Below, piece after piece: positions 22,981-34,448 of a stretch of 64,000 nt of DNA. Source of the stretch: Pyricularia pennisetigena. Lineage: Eukaryota; Ascomycota; Sordariomycetes; Magnaporthales; Pyriculariaceae. A program made the translations under genes and the position numbers. Positions within the stretch are counted from its first letter, which is position 1. Each line of letters begins with the position of its first letter. The notes beneath the pieces are model-generated. The model did no database searches. It saw only the letters and a program-made list of their open reading frames with translations, and was not told where the DNA came from. The DNA lies in NCBI RefSeq assembly GCF_004337985.1, contig NW_021940923.1:124001-188000 (forward strand). Direction: 5' to 3'.

Positions 22981-24992
22981 TTATATATCATCCCAATCCT
23001 CACGAATCATCTCGGCCCCCTTCTCCGCAATCATGTAGACCGGCCCTAGGATGTTGACATCGGGCAACACGGGAATGATGCTGCAGTCCACGACCCTCAA
23101 CCCGTCGACACCATAAACCTTCAGCCGCGGGTCTACGACGCCGCCGTCCTCCTCCGGCAGCATCTGCACCGTGCCCGAGGCGTGCCAGTTCGGGATGGTG
23201 TTGGACTTGACGTACTCCCAGATTGCGTCGTCGTCGTCGTCCGAGACGTTTTCCGCCCCGGGGCTCAGCTCGCCGTGGTTGGGGCCCATGGTGAAGCGGG
23301 ACAGCGCAGGGTGCGCGAGGATCTTGCGCAGGTAGCGGAAGGACTCGATGGCGATGATGCGGTCGACGGGGTGTGCGTAGTACTGTCGTTTTTGTTTTTT
23401 TTTTTTTTTTCGTCTGTTAGCATGAGCACATCAACCGTGATCTAAACCTTGGCGGATGGTGGCTGTGGGACACTACACTCACGTTCGGGTTGACCAGCGG
23501 AAACTCGGCCATGGAATTCGACCGCAGCGTCACGTTGCCACGGGACAGCGCAACCATGCTCGAGGCCGTCACCGAGATGTACGACTCGTTGGGCAACGGG
23601 GTGTAGTACGGTGTCGGTCCTCCCGGGTACCAGACGGATTCGAACAGATACTCGATGTGGGACTGGTTCGCCAGCCCGGATGTGATGATCTCCTCGGCAC
23701 CGATGGCCCGCAGCTCGTCCTCGGACATCTTCTGGAAGGCGTTTGTGATGCCCGACGGCGCCGTGTACTGCCCGGTCCTGTTTTGGTAGAACTCGTCCTG
23801 GGCCCGGCGCAGCGCCGACCACGACGCCGACATGTCGGTCGTCGAGAACTCGGGCGTCGACAGGGCCATGATGCTGAAGACGGAGTGGTCGTTGAGGTGC
23901 TGCCCGACGTTCTCGTTGATCACCACCGGCGCGATGGCGTACTTGTCCAGCTGGGACCGGGGACCGATGCCCGAGACCATGAGCAGCTGCGGCGAGTTGA
24001 AGGCGCCCATGCTGACCACCACCTCCTTCCTGGCCCTGACCTCGTGCACCAGCCCGGTCGGGTGGTCCATGAAGGCGACCCCCGTGGCCCTGGGCTTCTT
24101 GCCCGACTCGTCCAGCAGCAGCTGCCACACGGGCGCGTGGTAGAGCACGTCGAGGTTGGTCCGGTTGACGGCCTGTTTCAGGTACCCGTCGTAGCTGGAG
24201 CTGCGCAGCAGGTTGGCGTCGAGCGTGCCCGTCCCCTGCTTCACCCCGGTGCTGTTGCCCGTGTTGTGGTCCTTGACGATCGGGAGCCGCAGAGCCTCGG
24301 AGACGGCCGTGATGAACCCCGTCGTCGACGGCGGCACGTAGCCCTGGAACGCGAGCTCCAGGGGCCCATTGCCGTAGGCGCTGGGGTCCCAGGTCTTGGC
24401 TGTGAGGTCGAAGCCCTTGAGCTCGTGGTCGTCTGGTGGGTTGAAGTGCGTGCCCTTGACGGCGAGCGGGTACAGGTCGTGCCAGCCCCAGCCGGGGTTG
24501 CCGAGGCGGACCCAGTCGTCAAAGACCGAGGCCGAGCCGCGGCCGTAATAGAAGCCGTTTGTGGCGCTGCTCCCGCCCAGACATCTCCCGCGGTGATAGC
24601 GGAGGACGCGGTCGTCCAGGTGTTCCTGCGGCGACGTGTAAAAGGACCAGTCGATGGCGCTTCCGGCCAGGAATTGGTTGCCGCCAGGGGGTTTGTATGC
24701 GGACACGACGGTTGGCTCCGGACCGGCCTCGAGCACGAGGATGCGGTTCTTGCCGGACTCGCTGAGGCGGTTGGCTAGAACGAGACCCGCGGTGCCGCCT
24801 GGAAGTGGTGAGAATCGTTAGAGGGCGTGGAGACGATGGGACTCATGGGAGTGTCGGGATGACGTTTCAAGAGCACTCACCTCCTGCAATGATAAAGTCG
24901 TACTCGTCCTCAACATGCTGCCTGTCAATGCTCTTGATGGGGGCAGCTATCGCCGTTGCTGCGAGGGCGAGAATGGTGGCCGAGAACAACAT
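22981..24992 (-). CDS. secreted GMC-family FAD oxidoreductase
   Basis: Three exons, 24992-24881, 24798-23483 and 23382-22981, give 609 residues. A signal peptide (MLFSATILALAATAIAA) starts at the ATG at 24992; a farther ATG gives a longer, poorer leader. The FAD-binding GGGTAG motif is completed exactly by splicing exons 1 and 2 (about residues 37-42). The GMC signature RCLGGSSATNGF and the second signature GAFNSPQLLMVSGIGP are present. The C-terminal catalytic His lies in NWHASGTVQM, and the second catalytic position is the Asn in PDVNILGP. The family oxidises alcohols or sugars using FAD, often releasing hydrogen peroxide outside the cell. Members include aryl-alcohol and glucose oxidases and choline-type dehydrogenases. 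The exact substrate is unknown. Confidence 0.9.
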
Positions 24993-27117
24993 CGTGGATT
25001 CAACCGTGACCAATTGGGTGGGCTGAAAAGCCAAAGAGGATGAAAGAAGGGATAGCAACACACTGAAAACAGTTTACATGGAGAAGCGCGAGCGAACAAC
25101 AGAATGTTATACGCATTTTTGTTTACACAAATCCATGGCTTATACCAATTAACTCCAACACATCAACCCAAAAAGGATCGCAGCCCTGACCTGCATGCCG
25201 TCCGTCCCGCAGTCACTGCGTCATTGCAAACCGGTTCCTGGACCAGGACCATAAAACTCCCCCATGACTGCGTCGCTTTTCGAACTCGGAAGTTTACAGC
25301 GCGAAAAGAGAGACGAGGGCACAGCGGGCCAAGCTAGGGAATCGTTGATTTTCCCCGCAACTCCAAGGATCGGCACACATTTGGCCAAGGCGAGCCGTTG
25401 CCTCCCCGCTCTAAGCCGCACTCTTGCTGCTGAGCTGATGCCAAGGTGCATTTTCGACGACGTAGGACAAGACTTTTGCTTTTTTTTTTTTTGTTTTGTT
25501 TTGTTTATGGTCTGATGCTGACGGTTGGTAGTGCAGGGTTGGGGGGAGCGAAAAGTTCGGAAGAGGACTCCATCGGCCGAAGACACATGTTTGCCGCCTT
25601 ACCCGATCACAGGGAAAAGAACAGAAAAGAAAAGAAAAGGCGGTGTCTAAAATCTGGAAGATCAGATTTGCAGACTTGCCAACGACGAAGGTGGCGTGGA
25701 CAAAGGAGGAAAAGGACCGAAAAGCAAAAACAAACAAATGAAGGATGGCTAGACTGTTGCGAGCCTGGTGATTCATGGTGTGGGGGCCCATCTACGGGAA
25801 CCGGCGCTGCGGGATTGCTACAGTGGGTAAGGCCCTTGCAGTAAATAAAGTGGGATTCTTGTTCCTCGGTGATCGCTTCGCTGGAAATAGCGGCTATTAT
25901 GTGTGTTTTGGTTTTGTTTAGGAGCTAGATTGGTACGCAACCAGAGCCAAGTACCTTGCAGTCGGCGGTGGAGGTCCAGGCCATGATTGTTCAATCAGAC
26001 CACGCGAAAGAGAAGAAAGAAAAAAAAATGTTTACCGGATTAGCCGCTCGCAACCGCCCTGGCCCATAAGCAAGGGCAACAATAATAATGGTTTAAATGT
26101 CCGACTTGCCCGGTCAGTTTGCGCACGCTGGGCAGCCCCACCAATCGGCATATCCATTCCTTGACCGTCAGTCAGCTGCCAACACCATGCCATCAAGCCC
26201 CGTCATCTGGACATGGCAAAAGTCCCAAGTCACAATACTTGGTTGGCATCGATTATAAACTCGCCCGATTCAAAGCCTCGACACCTGTGCCTCCAGAGCG
26301 CCAAAGGCGCATATGTACTGCATCGCAGACGGCACGAGAGATTCTCCATCACTTCTTAACAAGCCTTTACTTGGAGCCGCAGAGATGCCGCCCTATATAA
26401 GCATACAATCACTAATGCATGAACCGCTTCACTTGTCAACCGCTTAAAAGCAATCTATACAGCTGTACCAATACAAGATACTCAATTGTCCCTTTCACTC
26501 AGTCCTTGAAATGCCAGCCAGTCACCGTGGCCCTTTGTCTAATTATCGAGGAATCCTGGCACGTGCCTAAAGATATTCATCCCATTATATGGGAACAATT
26601 ATCCTGTCTAGTGCTCGTTTCTTGGTAGTAATCTTCTGCTGCTTTGCTCAAGTGTGTGTTCAGTGTTGCACACCGGCATTCGTGGTCTTCTAATCCTCCA
26701 GCATGAAAAAAAAACATCATGTTCCGCCCTATTGCAGACCTCCCAGGTTGATCCTAACCCCATCGTATTCCCCTTCACCATGTTGACAAGCCGCACCCTG
26801 AGCCACATGGCCGTCAGTATCGGCTCCGCCACGCAAAACAAGACCAATCGAAATTCGGTCCAAAGCAGCACAAGCTCTGCCAAGAAGTTGGATCAATGAT
26901 CTCCAAAATGCGACCCAAAAAAAAGGAGAGAAAAAAAAAAAAAGACTATCTGCTTTGGGTGCATGGCGCTTGGCTAACATTCAATATTTGGGGGTCATTC
27001 AACGACATGTACCTTCACTCAAACTTGTTCTAGACGTATAGTATTAAAGCTTATAACCTATGAAATCATATCCGATCCACAACCTACAAGTCCAAGTCGA
27101 GAACCGCCGTTTACTAT
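24993..27117. other. long intergenic region, no supported gene
   Basis: About 2.1 kb between the GMC oxidoreductase and the alpha/beta hydrolase. It holds several A- or T-rich runs (for example near 25484-25505 and 26927-26943). Overlapping short frames on both strands show no signal peptide, domain or splice continuation. Confidence 0.5.
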
Positions 27118-27996
27118 CTATCTCAAAGATCTCTCGACGGCATCGGCAAACCTGGCCGGGATCTGAAGCGGCGCAAAGTGGCTACCGCCGAGAAGCGAGA
27201 CGAACTTGCTGCCCTTGATCTTGCTGCTGATGATCTGCCCGGTGCCCTTGTTGACCGCCTCCTCGTGCTCCGCCTCGACCATGGTGACCTTGGCCCCGTC
27301 GATCTTGGCAAAGTCGGCGTCGGTGAAGTTGGGCAGCGTGCTCTCGAGCTGGGCGACCTTGGTGGCGAACTGTTTAAATTGCACGTCGGGATGCAGCGCC
27401 GCGTACTCATTGCGGACGCGCGATATGAACTCTGCATAAATCGCCGTCGTTGCAAAGGAGTTGTTCGTGTCCGCGGGGCTCGCAGTCGTGCCGAAGAGGA
27501 ACGCCTTCTGGATCGACGCGGCCAGGTCGCGGTTCATGAGCGCCGACAGGCCCTGGATGGCGCCGTCGGACCAGCCCACAAAGACGTACTTGTTGACGCC
27601 GACGGCCTTGAGCAGCGCGTCCTGGTCCCGCGCAAACATGTCGTACGTGAAGACGTCGTCCGCGTTGAACGTGCTGCGGCCATGACCGCGGCGGTCGCTG
27701 GCGATGACGTAGTGGCCCCGCCTGACGAGCTCCTTGATCACCGCGGCGAAGTAGGCGCTGTCGCCCAGGCCACCGTGCGACATGACGATGGGGATCTTGC
27801 CCTGGGCCTCGTTGTACTTTTGCAGCCAAAGCTTGACGCCATTGATGGGGTACAGCGTGCTTGAGATTGGGGTGGGGAGATCCGGCGTCCGAGGCAAGGT
27901 GAGCCAGAGCGGCTGCGACGTGTCGCGGGGTACGTTGAGCGCCTCTGTGGTGAGGGATGCCGTCGCGGCGAGGAGGAGGGTTGTGAAGGAGACCAT
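27118..27996 (-). CDS. secreted alpha/beta hydrolase
   Basis: Single exon of 292 residues. The first 19 residues (MVSFTTLLLAATASLTTEA) are a signal peptide. The fold is evident from SHGGLGDS at about 73-80 (oxyanion hole loop), DRRGHGRST at about 101-109 and the nucleophile elbow GWSDGA with Ser at about 143. The catalytic His is probably that of GSHFAPL near 273. The acid is not certain; it may lie around MVEAEHEE near 240. This is the layout of proline-iminopeptidase-like and epoxide-hydrolase-like relatives rather than of true lipases. The reaction is hydrolysis of an ester, amide or lactone outside the cell. It lies on the same strand as the acyltransferase and GMC oxidoreductase but 2 kb away. 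Confidence 0.88.
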   Translation of the reverse strand: MVSFTTLLLAATASLTTEALNVPRDTSQPLWLTLPRTPDLPTPISSTLYPINGVKLWLQKYNEAQGKIPIVMSHGGLGDSAYFAAVIKELVRRGHYVIASDRRGHGRSTFNADDVFTYDMFARDQDALLKAVGVNKYVFVGWSDGAIQGLSALMNRDLAASIQKAFLFGTTASPADTNNSFATTAIYAEFISRVRNEYAALHPDVQFKQFATKVAQLESTLPNFTDADFAKIDGAKVTMVEAEHEEAVNKGTGQIISSKIKGSKFVSLLGGSHFAPLQIPARFADAVERSLR

Positions 27997-29890
27997 TTCT
28001 TTGCTTTTGGCTGTATTTGGCAGGTTCTCTAAGGAAATTACGATAAAAAAAAATAAAAAGAAACTATAAAAAAAAGGTTGTGACGTAGAAATCCGAAAGA
28101 ATGACAGGCAAAAAGTTTGCTAGAGTGCAAATTACTTGTTGCCGAATGGATATTGACTGGGATGTAAAATCTATCAAAGCATGACTGACGGATGCCGGTG
28201 AGGAACAAAGGGAATGTGGGAAGCCTTGGCAAGCGGGTGATCTTATAACACTTTGCTCTTATTGCCCACATGCCGCTCTATCGGACTCACTCCAACAGAA
28301 GAAGCACTGCGCTCCTCGGGGTCACCGCGAAAATGGATCCAAAAACATGGGCCATCAAACTCAAATCAGGCTCAGCCCACAAGTCAAACGGCTCTGTCAA
28401 CCCAAATTTGGAACGGCATAAAAAGTTGAGCGAGGGCTGCGTTGTCTAATTCGTGATTTTTTGGGTGCATTCTACAGTACAGTACGTTGCGCCGCCGTGA
28501 TTCACTGATTCGGTACATCATGAACGGAAATAGCAGACCGCCAGCTTTGGTACCTTCGCATTCTACAATTGGATCCCGATATGCTACCGTCCGTCTCGAT
28601 TATGGCAATTGTACGACTGTCGGATCGCCTACGGAATTGGATTCACAGTTTCCCGTCCCTGAAAGCCTGGTCGATCTCCCCCAGACCATGGGAAGATCCT
28701 TGTCTACCGATGACGGGGTGGGTATACGCGTACACTGAAGATTTGCCGTGGATCGAGTCAGCTCCTGGGACTCCAGGGGGTCTTTCCGCTTTCGGCCCTC
28801 CGTTGATGCGTCAACATAAAATACAGATCGAGTCGAGAAACTGGTCGACGATACCGCCAGATCCGGGGACGTGGACACAGGGACATGGACACCGCGGTTA
28901 ACTTGCCGCCAAGTTAGACATAAATATTTGATATATCAATATCAGTTCCCGGTTAGACCGTCACCCCTGTGCTGCACGAAAAGTGTTGCTTTTTGTGACC
29001 ACTATTCCAATTTTAGACAAGCTTATCCCAAGATTAAATATCTGTCCACAAGGTTGGTTAATTTATAATTATAAAACCATGGGTGCGGGCGTAGCTTATT
29101 GCCATGAAAACTTGCCCTGAGTACGCTGTCATTGTGAGGATTAAGCGCGACTGATTTCAAAAGCCACTTCAAAAGCCGAAACAAATGCAAACATCACTGC
29201 AAGGCTACAACACGTTTTCTAGTACAAGGAAAGGGTTGAGACTTGAGAGCAAGATACAGAGTAGAGCATGTAAACAGGACGAAAGATCTGCTTGCTTGGG
29301 ATAAAGCCATAATAAATGGAGCAAATATCGAGTAAAATAAGCATATAAAATGAACCGCACTCGCCGGATAATTGCTCTGATTTCGCCTGCTTCTGCAACC
29401 CAAAGCCCATGCCTTGGGCCGGCTGCCACACTCTGTAATGGCCCGTACCTAGGTAGGTACTTGAATGTGGAGCGCCCCAATGAATACATTCAATTACAGC
29501 GAGGCGTGAACCAATTAACACGAACAAGCCAACTGGTACCGTGATTTAAAATTATAAAATATCGATAAAGCACGAGTGGACGCTAAACATACCTCTAGCT
29601 AATGCTCTTTATGCTCAAAACTTTTATATAATGGAAAAATAAAATACCAGAATCCTCATCCGTTTAAATCGATTCCTTTTTACAGTTCATAGTTCAATCA
29701 GTCCCCTCAGGAAATATCCTCCAGTTGGCAACGTCCGCTTTGCTGTCGTGTTCCTTGGTGATATGGGCATGCAAATCAGACTCCTCGGTGTCAGGGTGGA
29801 CAGATATAACAAAACGTAACCCTTTTGTTTTGCTCAATGCGTACTGGAATCAACCCAACATGCCGTACATCCCAGTAGGCCGGGCTTCAA
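27997..29890. other. intergenic, no gene seen
   Basis: The left part is the promoter of the hydrolase gene. The rest, including an AT-rich stretch at about 28900-29100, shows only short overlapping frames. Confidence 0.5.
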
Positions 29891-30163
29891 TCATGCAAAT
29901 GTGGTCGGAGTCCAATGTTCCTTATTCCCGTCCGGGTGTGCATTTTCGATATGGTTTTGGATGTCGTTCTTGGTCTTCTTGGTCGCATGACAATATTTAC
30001 ACTTCAGGTTCACCGGTGGAGTGCGGTCGGGATGGTCCGAGCCTTTAGGAGATCCGGCGCTCGCACGTGCTGGAAGATTGTCGGCTGTCTTACCCTGGGC
30101 TGGGAGAGCAGAAACGCCCATGGCCAGCAAGCCCAGGACCTGAACAACTTTGAAAATTTGCAT
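29891..30163 (-). CDS. secreted C2H2 zinc-finger protein (effector candidate)
   Basis: Single exon of 90 residues. The start at 30163 was preferred to the in-frame upstream ATG at 30274, because it gives a normal signal peptide (MQIFKVVQVLGLLAMGVSA) instead of a 37-residue Phe-rich leader translated from T-rich DNA. The mature part begins LPAQGKT, then a Pro/Ser-rich linker, then one zinc finger: Cys55, Cys58, His71 and His76, spacing CX2CX12HX4H, which is the canonical C2H2 form, with a basic KKTK stretch inside. A C2H2 finger in a secreted small protein is unusual. In Magnaporthe oryzae, the known nuclear effectors HTR1 and HTR2 combine these two features, so a role inside host nuclei is possible here. 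That is inference, as no experiment is visible. Confidence 0.7.
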   Translation of the reverse strand: MQIFKVVQVLGLLAMGVSALPAQGKTADNLPARASAGSPKGSDHPDRTPPVNLKCKYCHATKKTKNDIQNHIENAHPDGNKEHWTPTTFA

Positions 30164-31800
30164 ATTGAGAATCGAAAGAAAAAAAAAAAGAATACCAACG
30201 AAAAACGAATGCTGAACAAGCGTTATCGAGAGCAAAAGGCAGAAGCAACAAAGAAAAAAGAAATAAAAATTCAAGGCAAACGACAGTTGTAGTTATAAGG
30301 ATTGGAGGAGGAAGAAGAAAAAAATGATGAAATGGGGCGGGAAAAGTACAAATCATATATTTTTTCGGAACCATGTTCGCATCAAGGGTGCATGACAATA
30401 TTACACTAAAATTGCCTCTTGGACGTGCTGCGTTTGACACATTCAGTATCCCATCCTAAGTTGGTTGAATAGAGTTCAAATTACGTTTTTATTTCATGCG
30501 CAGTGTCGATCATTGTGCTCTCACGACGGATTACAGATCTCTTCCCTCTGTATTGGAAGCCAATACAACGAATCTCGTGGGTTGATTATTTCAAACCCAA
30601 AGCCTGACGCCTAGGTCAAATTGATTATTGATGGCGTTGAAGTTATTTTTTTTCCCTTTTTTTTCAAACAAAAAATTCAAACCTCTGTGCATTGCCGTCC
30701 GTATTTACAAAACCGCTGCTGATTTGATTATTCCTAGACAGTGAGTCATACCAGCTTGTCTTTTTCCAGGATACTATAATGCTATAGTATCTGAAATAGC
30801 TACATGGTAGGCATTATTCAACAACTGTGCAACTGCATTATATAAAAGCGATGAATCGGCATGGTTTAGCGGCTAAAAATAACCACGCACCTTCTCCAAC
30901 CATTTCAATCTTTGCTGTTAATAATTTCAAAAAGCTTCTACAGTTGGAGTCAACGCCTCAAAGGGACGTCGTTTCTATCGAGTATGTTAGTATAAAACTT
31001 CCCAAACAGCGTCCCTGTGCTCTCTTCCGCAAGGAACCAGTTCTCCAATCACTTCCGGCGCGAAGTTATTGGAGAAAGACTCAGGCGGGATGTGCTCGGT
31101 AACCTCGGCAACCTCGGTCAAATAGCAAACAACCGGGCCAATGGCGCAGCTCCCGGCGCCACTCATCATGTTTACTAGCATTCGTTACGCTAGACGCTTG
31201 AATTCGGCCTGTACCTGTATGGAATAACAAACTGTTTCCTATTTCAAAGCGATGACCTGCTTAATCCAAGTTTGGAAGGTAAAGCCGCGCTAGATTATAA
31301 GGACTTTTAATATAATAAGTAGCATTGAGTTATTAATTCAAATGTCAGGAATAGATAAACGTGCTTATAAACAAGGTCCTGGTTAGGCTCAAATGATAAA
31401 TTAAGTCATAAACTGTAGAACAAAGTGGTATCCTGTGGGAACTTTCGAATGTAGTCGCTATTAATCCTGTTATTCATTGAAACAAGCGCTTTTGGGCGTT
31501 ACCTCGGCCGGCTCAAAGCCCTAAAGCCATTCTCAAGTCGATTCTTGTCCTCGGCTTGCCGATGTTATATCGTAAATCGTGATACGAAAGGTTCTACCAA
31601 ATCGCAACAATGCCAGAGGCTGAGGGATTAAACCCGGTAGGACGTGAAAATTCAAGTGGCAAACTTTGTGTTGTTCACTCCTCCTGAGCCTTGCTGCGGT
31701 TCGTCTTGAAGCTTCTCAAGCCTGACCTGTTTGAATTCCCAATTCTGAACAGCTTCCCGAATTGCAGCTCTGCCTCTCGTTTCGCCGTTTTATCACCCGC
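30164..31800. other. AT-rich intergenic region, no supported gene
   Basis: Mostly AT-rich and possibly old RIP-mutated repeat sequence. The 64-codon minus-strand frame 30987-31181 (ending HRDAVWEVLY) looks protein-like but has no start context, signal or family. Confidence 0.4.
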
Positions 31801-32289
31801 TTAGTCTATCCGATCTTTCCGTGTGCCGTCCTCACTTATGTGGTATTTGTCCCACTCTATGATATTAGACCAAGGGATGATGTCTTTTACTGCAATTTCT
31901 GCCTCGTCAGGCTTGCTGTATTCTTTTCCATCTGCTTTGTATGCCTCGCTGATATCGACAGCGTTTGGGAGATCAGTCGTATTGATGTGGTAAATCCAAG
32001 TCGTGTTGCCTTCGAAATGTCGTCCGAAATAGCCCACAATCCAACTGTAGTTGCTGGATGTTGAGATCCACGGGTCGTTGTTATATCCGGGGTTTCCGGG
32101 CTCCATCATGACGTGCTGATGATAGCTCATGGAGCTGTTTTTGGGCTCGCCGAAGGAGTCGCCTCGACAGCGGAAACCGCCATCTGCCTCAATGGTCTCG
32201 GGGCTGCGAGAGTCGCCCCGGTAGATGACGGCTGGGATAGCAGCTGCAATGGATACCAGCAAGCTCAGTTGAAAGATTTGGCGGACCAT
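31801..32289 (-). CDS. secreted ADP-ribosyltransferase-like protein (heat-labile enterotoxin A-chain fold)
   Basis: Single exon of 162 residues with a signal peptide (MVRQIFQLSLLVSIAAAIPA). The three parts of the R-S-E class of ADP-ribosyltransferases are visible in order: YRGDSR at 23-28 (the NAD-binding Arg), STS at 76-78, and the ExE pair Glu129-Ala-Glu131 followed by IPWSNIIEW, the segment after the catalytic Glu in enterotoxin A chains. The family moves ADP-ribose from NAD onto protein or nucleic-acid targets. Fungi with plant or insect hosts often carry expanded sets of secreted members. At 162 residues it is close to a minimal catalytic domain, with no separate delivery part. Three NxT/S sites suggest glycosylation. 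The target is unknown. Confidence 0.8.
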   Translation of the reverse strand: MVRQIFQLSLLVSIAAAIPAVIYRGDSRSPETIEADGGFRCRGDSFGEPKNSSMSYHQHVMMEPGNPGYNNDPWISTSSNYSWIVGYFGRHFEGNTTWIYHINTTDLPNAVDISEAYKADGKEYSKPDEAEIAVKDIIPWSNIIEWDKYHISEDGTRKDRID

Positions 32290-33554
32290 GCTGGCGGTTG
32301 TAAAGCTGACGTGAGAGAATTGTCATGAGATATAAAGAATGATGATGGCGAGAGGGATTAGCAATTAAAATAATACATGTTGTGAAACATCATGCTAAGA
32401 AGTGCACGCGTGCAGTGCACGACATGTGAGTAATAGTAAGCACAGGGAGATACAAAGAGAATCATCGTTGCCATTTATAACAACTATCGAGCTTCGGTTG
32501 GAAGCCCCGGCAGAAAAAGACACAAGGGAGTCACGGTGCTTCATTGAAAGGCACTCTATGTTTCCAGAGAAAGAATACTTGGTACATGCGGGCCGCACCG
32601 ACTGTCGATCCTAGCTGAGAGGTACTATGCGTAGATGAAATTTATGCCTCATAACGTCAAAGTAATTTAAGAACTTCCTTTAAAGTAAGCTTGGGAAGAT
32701 CAGGTAATTAATCTAGTGGTGCGAATATGTTATAAGAGCAATGTTATAGGAGGGGTGCAAGGTTCCAGACACAATCGTATGCTCCTTTGATCAGCGAATC
32801 TGAGATTTTCAAAAGCCCGCTGACTCGTAGACGGAATGGCCGAGGGATGATGTGCCGCTAAACCAATAGCGGAAGTTCCCCTGGAGACGTTTTGTATAAA
32901 TATCGAGAAGAGAAAGAAAAAAGAAGCCCCCACAGTCGTTTCCTTTTAGTGCATGCATCATCCACGTAAACAAGATGTTCGTGGACAATGCCCTGGCGGA
33001 CCACAAACATGTTGTCATTTCCTGAGGCACCATGGGTTGCATCATGGCAGAGACTATAAGAGGAGATGGGAGCCGGAAAGGAGAAAGGTAGTTGGACGCC
33101 AAGTCTGGCGATTCTGTTCTTTTGTTGAAGTGTGTTGACGTTTGGGGCCCTGAAGACAGAAGAATGCTATGTTTGAACTCGTTTTACGTGTATACATGCG
33201 TATTGCCAGTGAACAAGGACATTAATGGGATTCATTCAAACTTAAGGGCATATTTACTCACTTCCAGAACAATGCAGTTCTTGAGAACAATGACCTTGTA
33301 ATTGCAGACAAAGAAGCCAAAGGCTTTGTTGTACGCGGTTCCTCGATGAGTGGCGGCAACATAAATAAACGTCAACCTTCTCAAACAGTGATTGCCGTCT
33401 CACGGTCTTATCACTCCTGCATCTCCTCTGCCATTGCGGGCTATCCCCTAGTCTCTTTCACTATATAGCCTGGAGGACTTGACCAGACGTTTGAAGCCTG
33501 CTAACCCCCTTCCCCCCCTACTAACCCACAGTTCCACTCCACAGCCGCCCCCCA
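32290..33554. other. intergenic, no gene seen
   Basis: Promoter of the ADP-ribosyltransferase-like gene on the left and of the orphan gene on the right. Frames at 32809-33102 and 33092-33301 show no support. Confidence 0.5.
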
Positions 33555-34448
33555 ATGGACGACGCCGCCGCCGCCCAAGCCTACCTCTCGCAGGCAGGCC
33601 AGATCGCCCACGACCGGCTCATGTCGCACCCGCGGGCGCAGTTCGAGTCGCACCTCCTGGACGAGGCGCAGGCCATGATGCAAGCCGTGGCCGAAGGCCT
33701 GTGCACCGTCGAGGTCGACTACCCGATCCTGGACACCGCGCGGAGCGTGGTCAAGCACCGCTGGCAGGCCGCGGGACTCTGGCCGTGGGACCCGCTGCTG
33801 CCCTCGCCGCCGGCGGACGGGTTGGACTGGGCCTGGCCGAGGGCGCGCAACACGGCGCCGTGCGCCGCCGCGGGGCCCATGGCCCTTTTCGGCCTCGAGA
33901 TGGGCGTGCGGCGGTGGCGGCTGGGGCTGCGGGGCGGCCGGGAGGCGCTCGACTCCCTGGACGAGGTCCTGCCTGCCAACGTCAACGATGTCGTCTACGC
34001 CGAGGTCAGGGACGACTGGCAGAGGCGGGGCATATGGGATCAGGCCTGGGTCTGTCTGCCGGGCCAGCTGTGGAAGCACCAGCGGCCGCTCGAGGACGTG
34101 CTGTTTGAGCAGCTGGGCGAGCCGCCGGCCGGCGTCCGGGCTGACCAGGTCGTGCCTGTGCAGCTGCAGGTGGCGGATGGGCTTGACATTTTTGTCAATC
34201 AGCCCGTTCCTGTCCGAGCAGATGGAGAGTGGGTAGATCCGCCGCCGGCCTATGAGGAGTATGAGCAGGGCGATGTTCACATAGTGAGTCCAGTGACGAC
34301 TTCGTCACGACGCCGTTTCAGTCGTAGACGAGATAGTATGCGTGGCGAGTCTAGGGCAGCGGCGGCGCATTGGCGTCGACAATGTCGTCTATCGCGGGTC
34401 CGCTCATCGTCTCAGAGCCCATACTGGGGCAGAGAGCGAGAGTTTTGA
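33555..34448 (+). CDS. hypothetical protein, GC-rich orphan
   Basis: Single exon of 297 residues with no signal peptide and no membrane helix. The N-terminal two thirds are Ala, Trp and acidic-rich and look folded (several Trp-Pro and Trp-Gln pairs). A PPPAYEEYEQ segment near 240 resembles a PPxY-type motif that WW domains or ubiquitin ligases bind. The last 50 residues are Arg/Ser-rich (SSRRRFSRRRDS onwards) and may be an RNA-binding or nuclear-targeting tail. The DNA is far more GC-rich than its surroundings, which supports coding but also leaves the opposite strand open (33501-34280). The plus strand is preferred for its balanced composition and upstream CA-rich leader. I do not recognise the family. 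Confidence 0.6.
   Translation: MDDAAAAQAYLSQAGQIAHDRLMSHPRAQFESHLLDEAQAMMQAVAEGLCTVEVDYPILDTARSVVKHRWQAAGLWPWDPLLPSPPADGLDWAWPRARNTAPCAAAGPMALFGLEMGVRRWRLGLRGGREALDSLDEVLPANVNDVVYAEVRDDWQRRGIWDQAWVCLPGQLWKHQRPLEDVLFEQLGEPPAGVRADQVVPVQLQVADGLDIFVNQPVPVRADGEWVDPPPAYEEYEQGDVHIVSPVTTSSRRRFSRRRDSMRGESRAAAAHWRRQCRLSRVRSSSQSPYWGREREF

Noticed and set aside
23456..24778. 440-codon plus-strand frame across the GMC oxidoreductase
   Set aside because: Antisense shadow; the minus strand carries all GMC motifs and correct splice sites.
30987..31181. 64-codon minus-strand protein-like fragment
   Set aside because: Too short and isolated in AT-rich DNA; I could not link it to a family or to the neighbouring genes.
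33501..34280. 259-codon minus-strand frame over the orphan gene
   Set aside because: It is rich in His, Arg, Pro and Gly in the way antisense frames of GC-rich exons are; the plus-strand frame has a more balanced composition.
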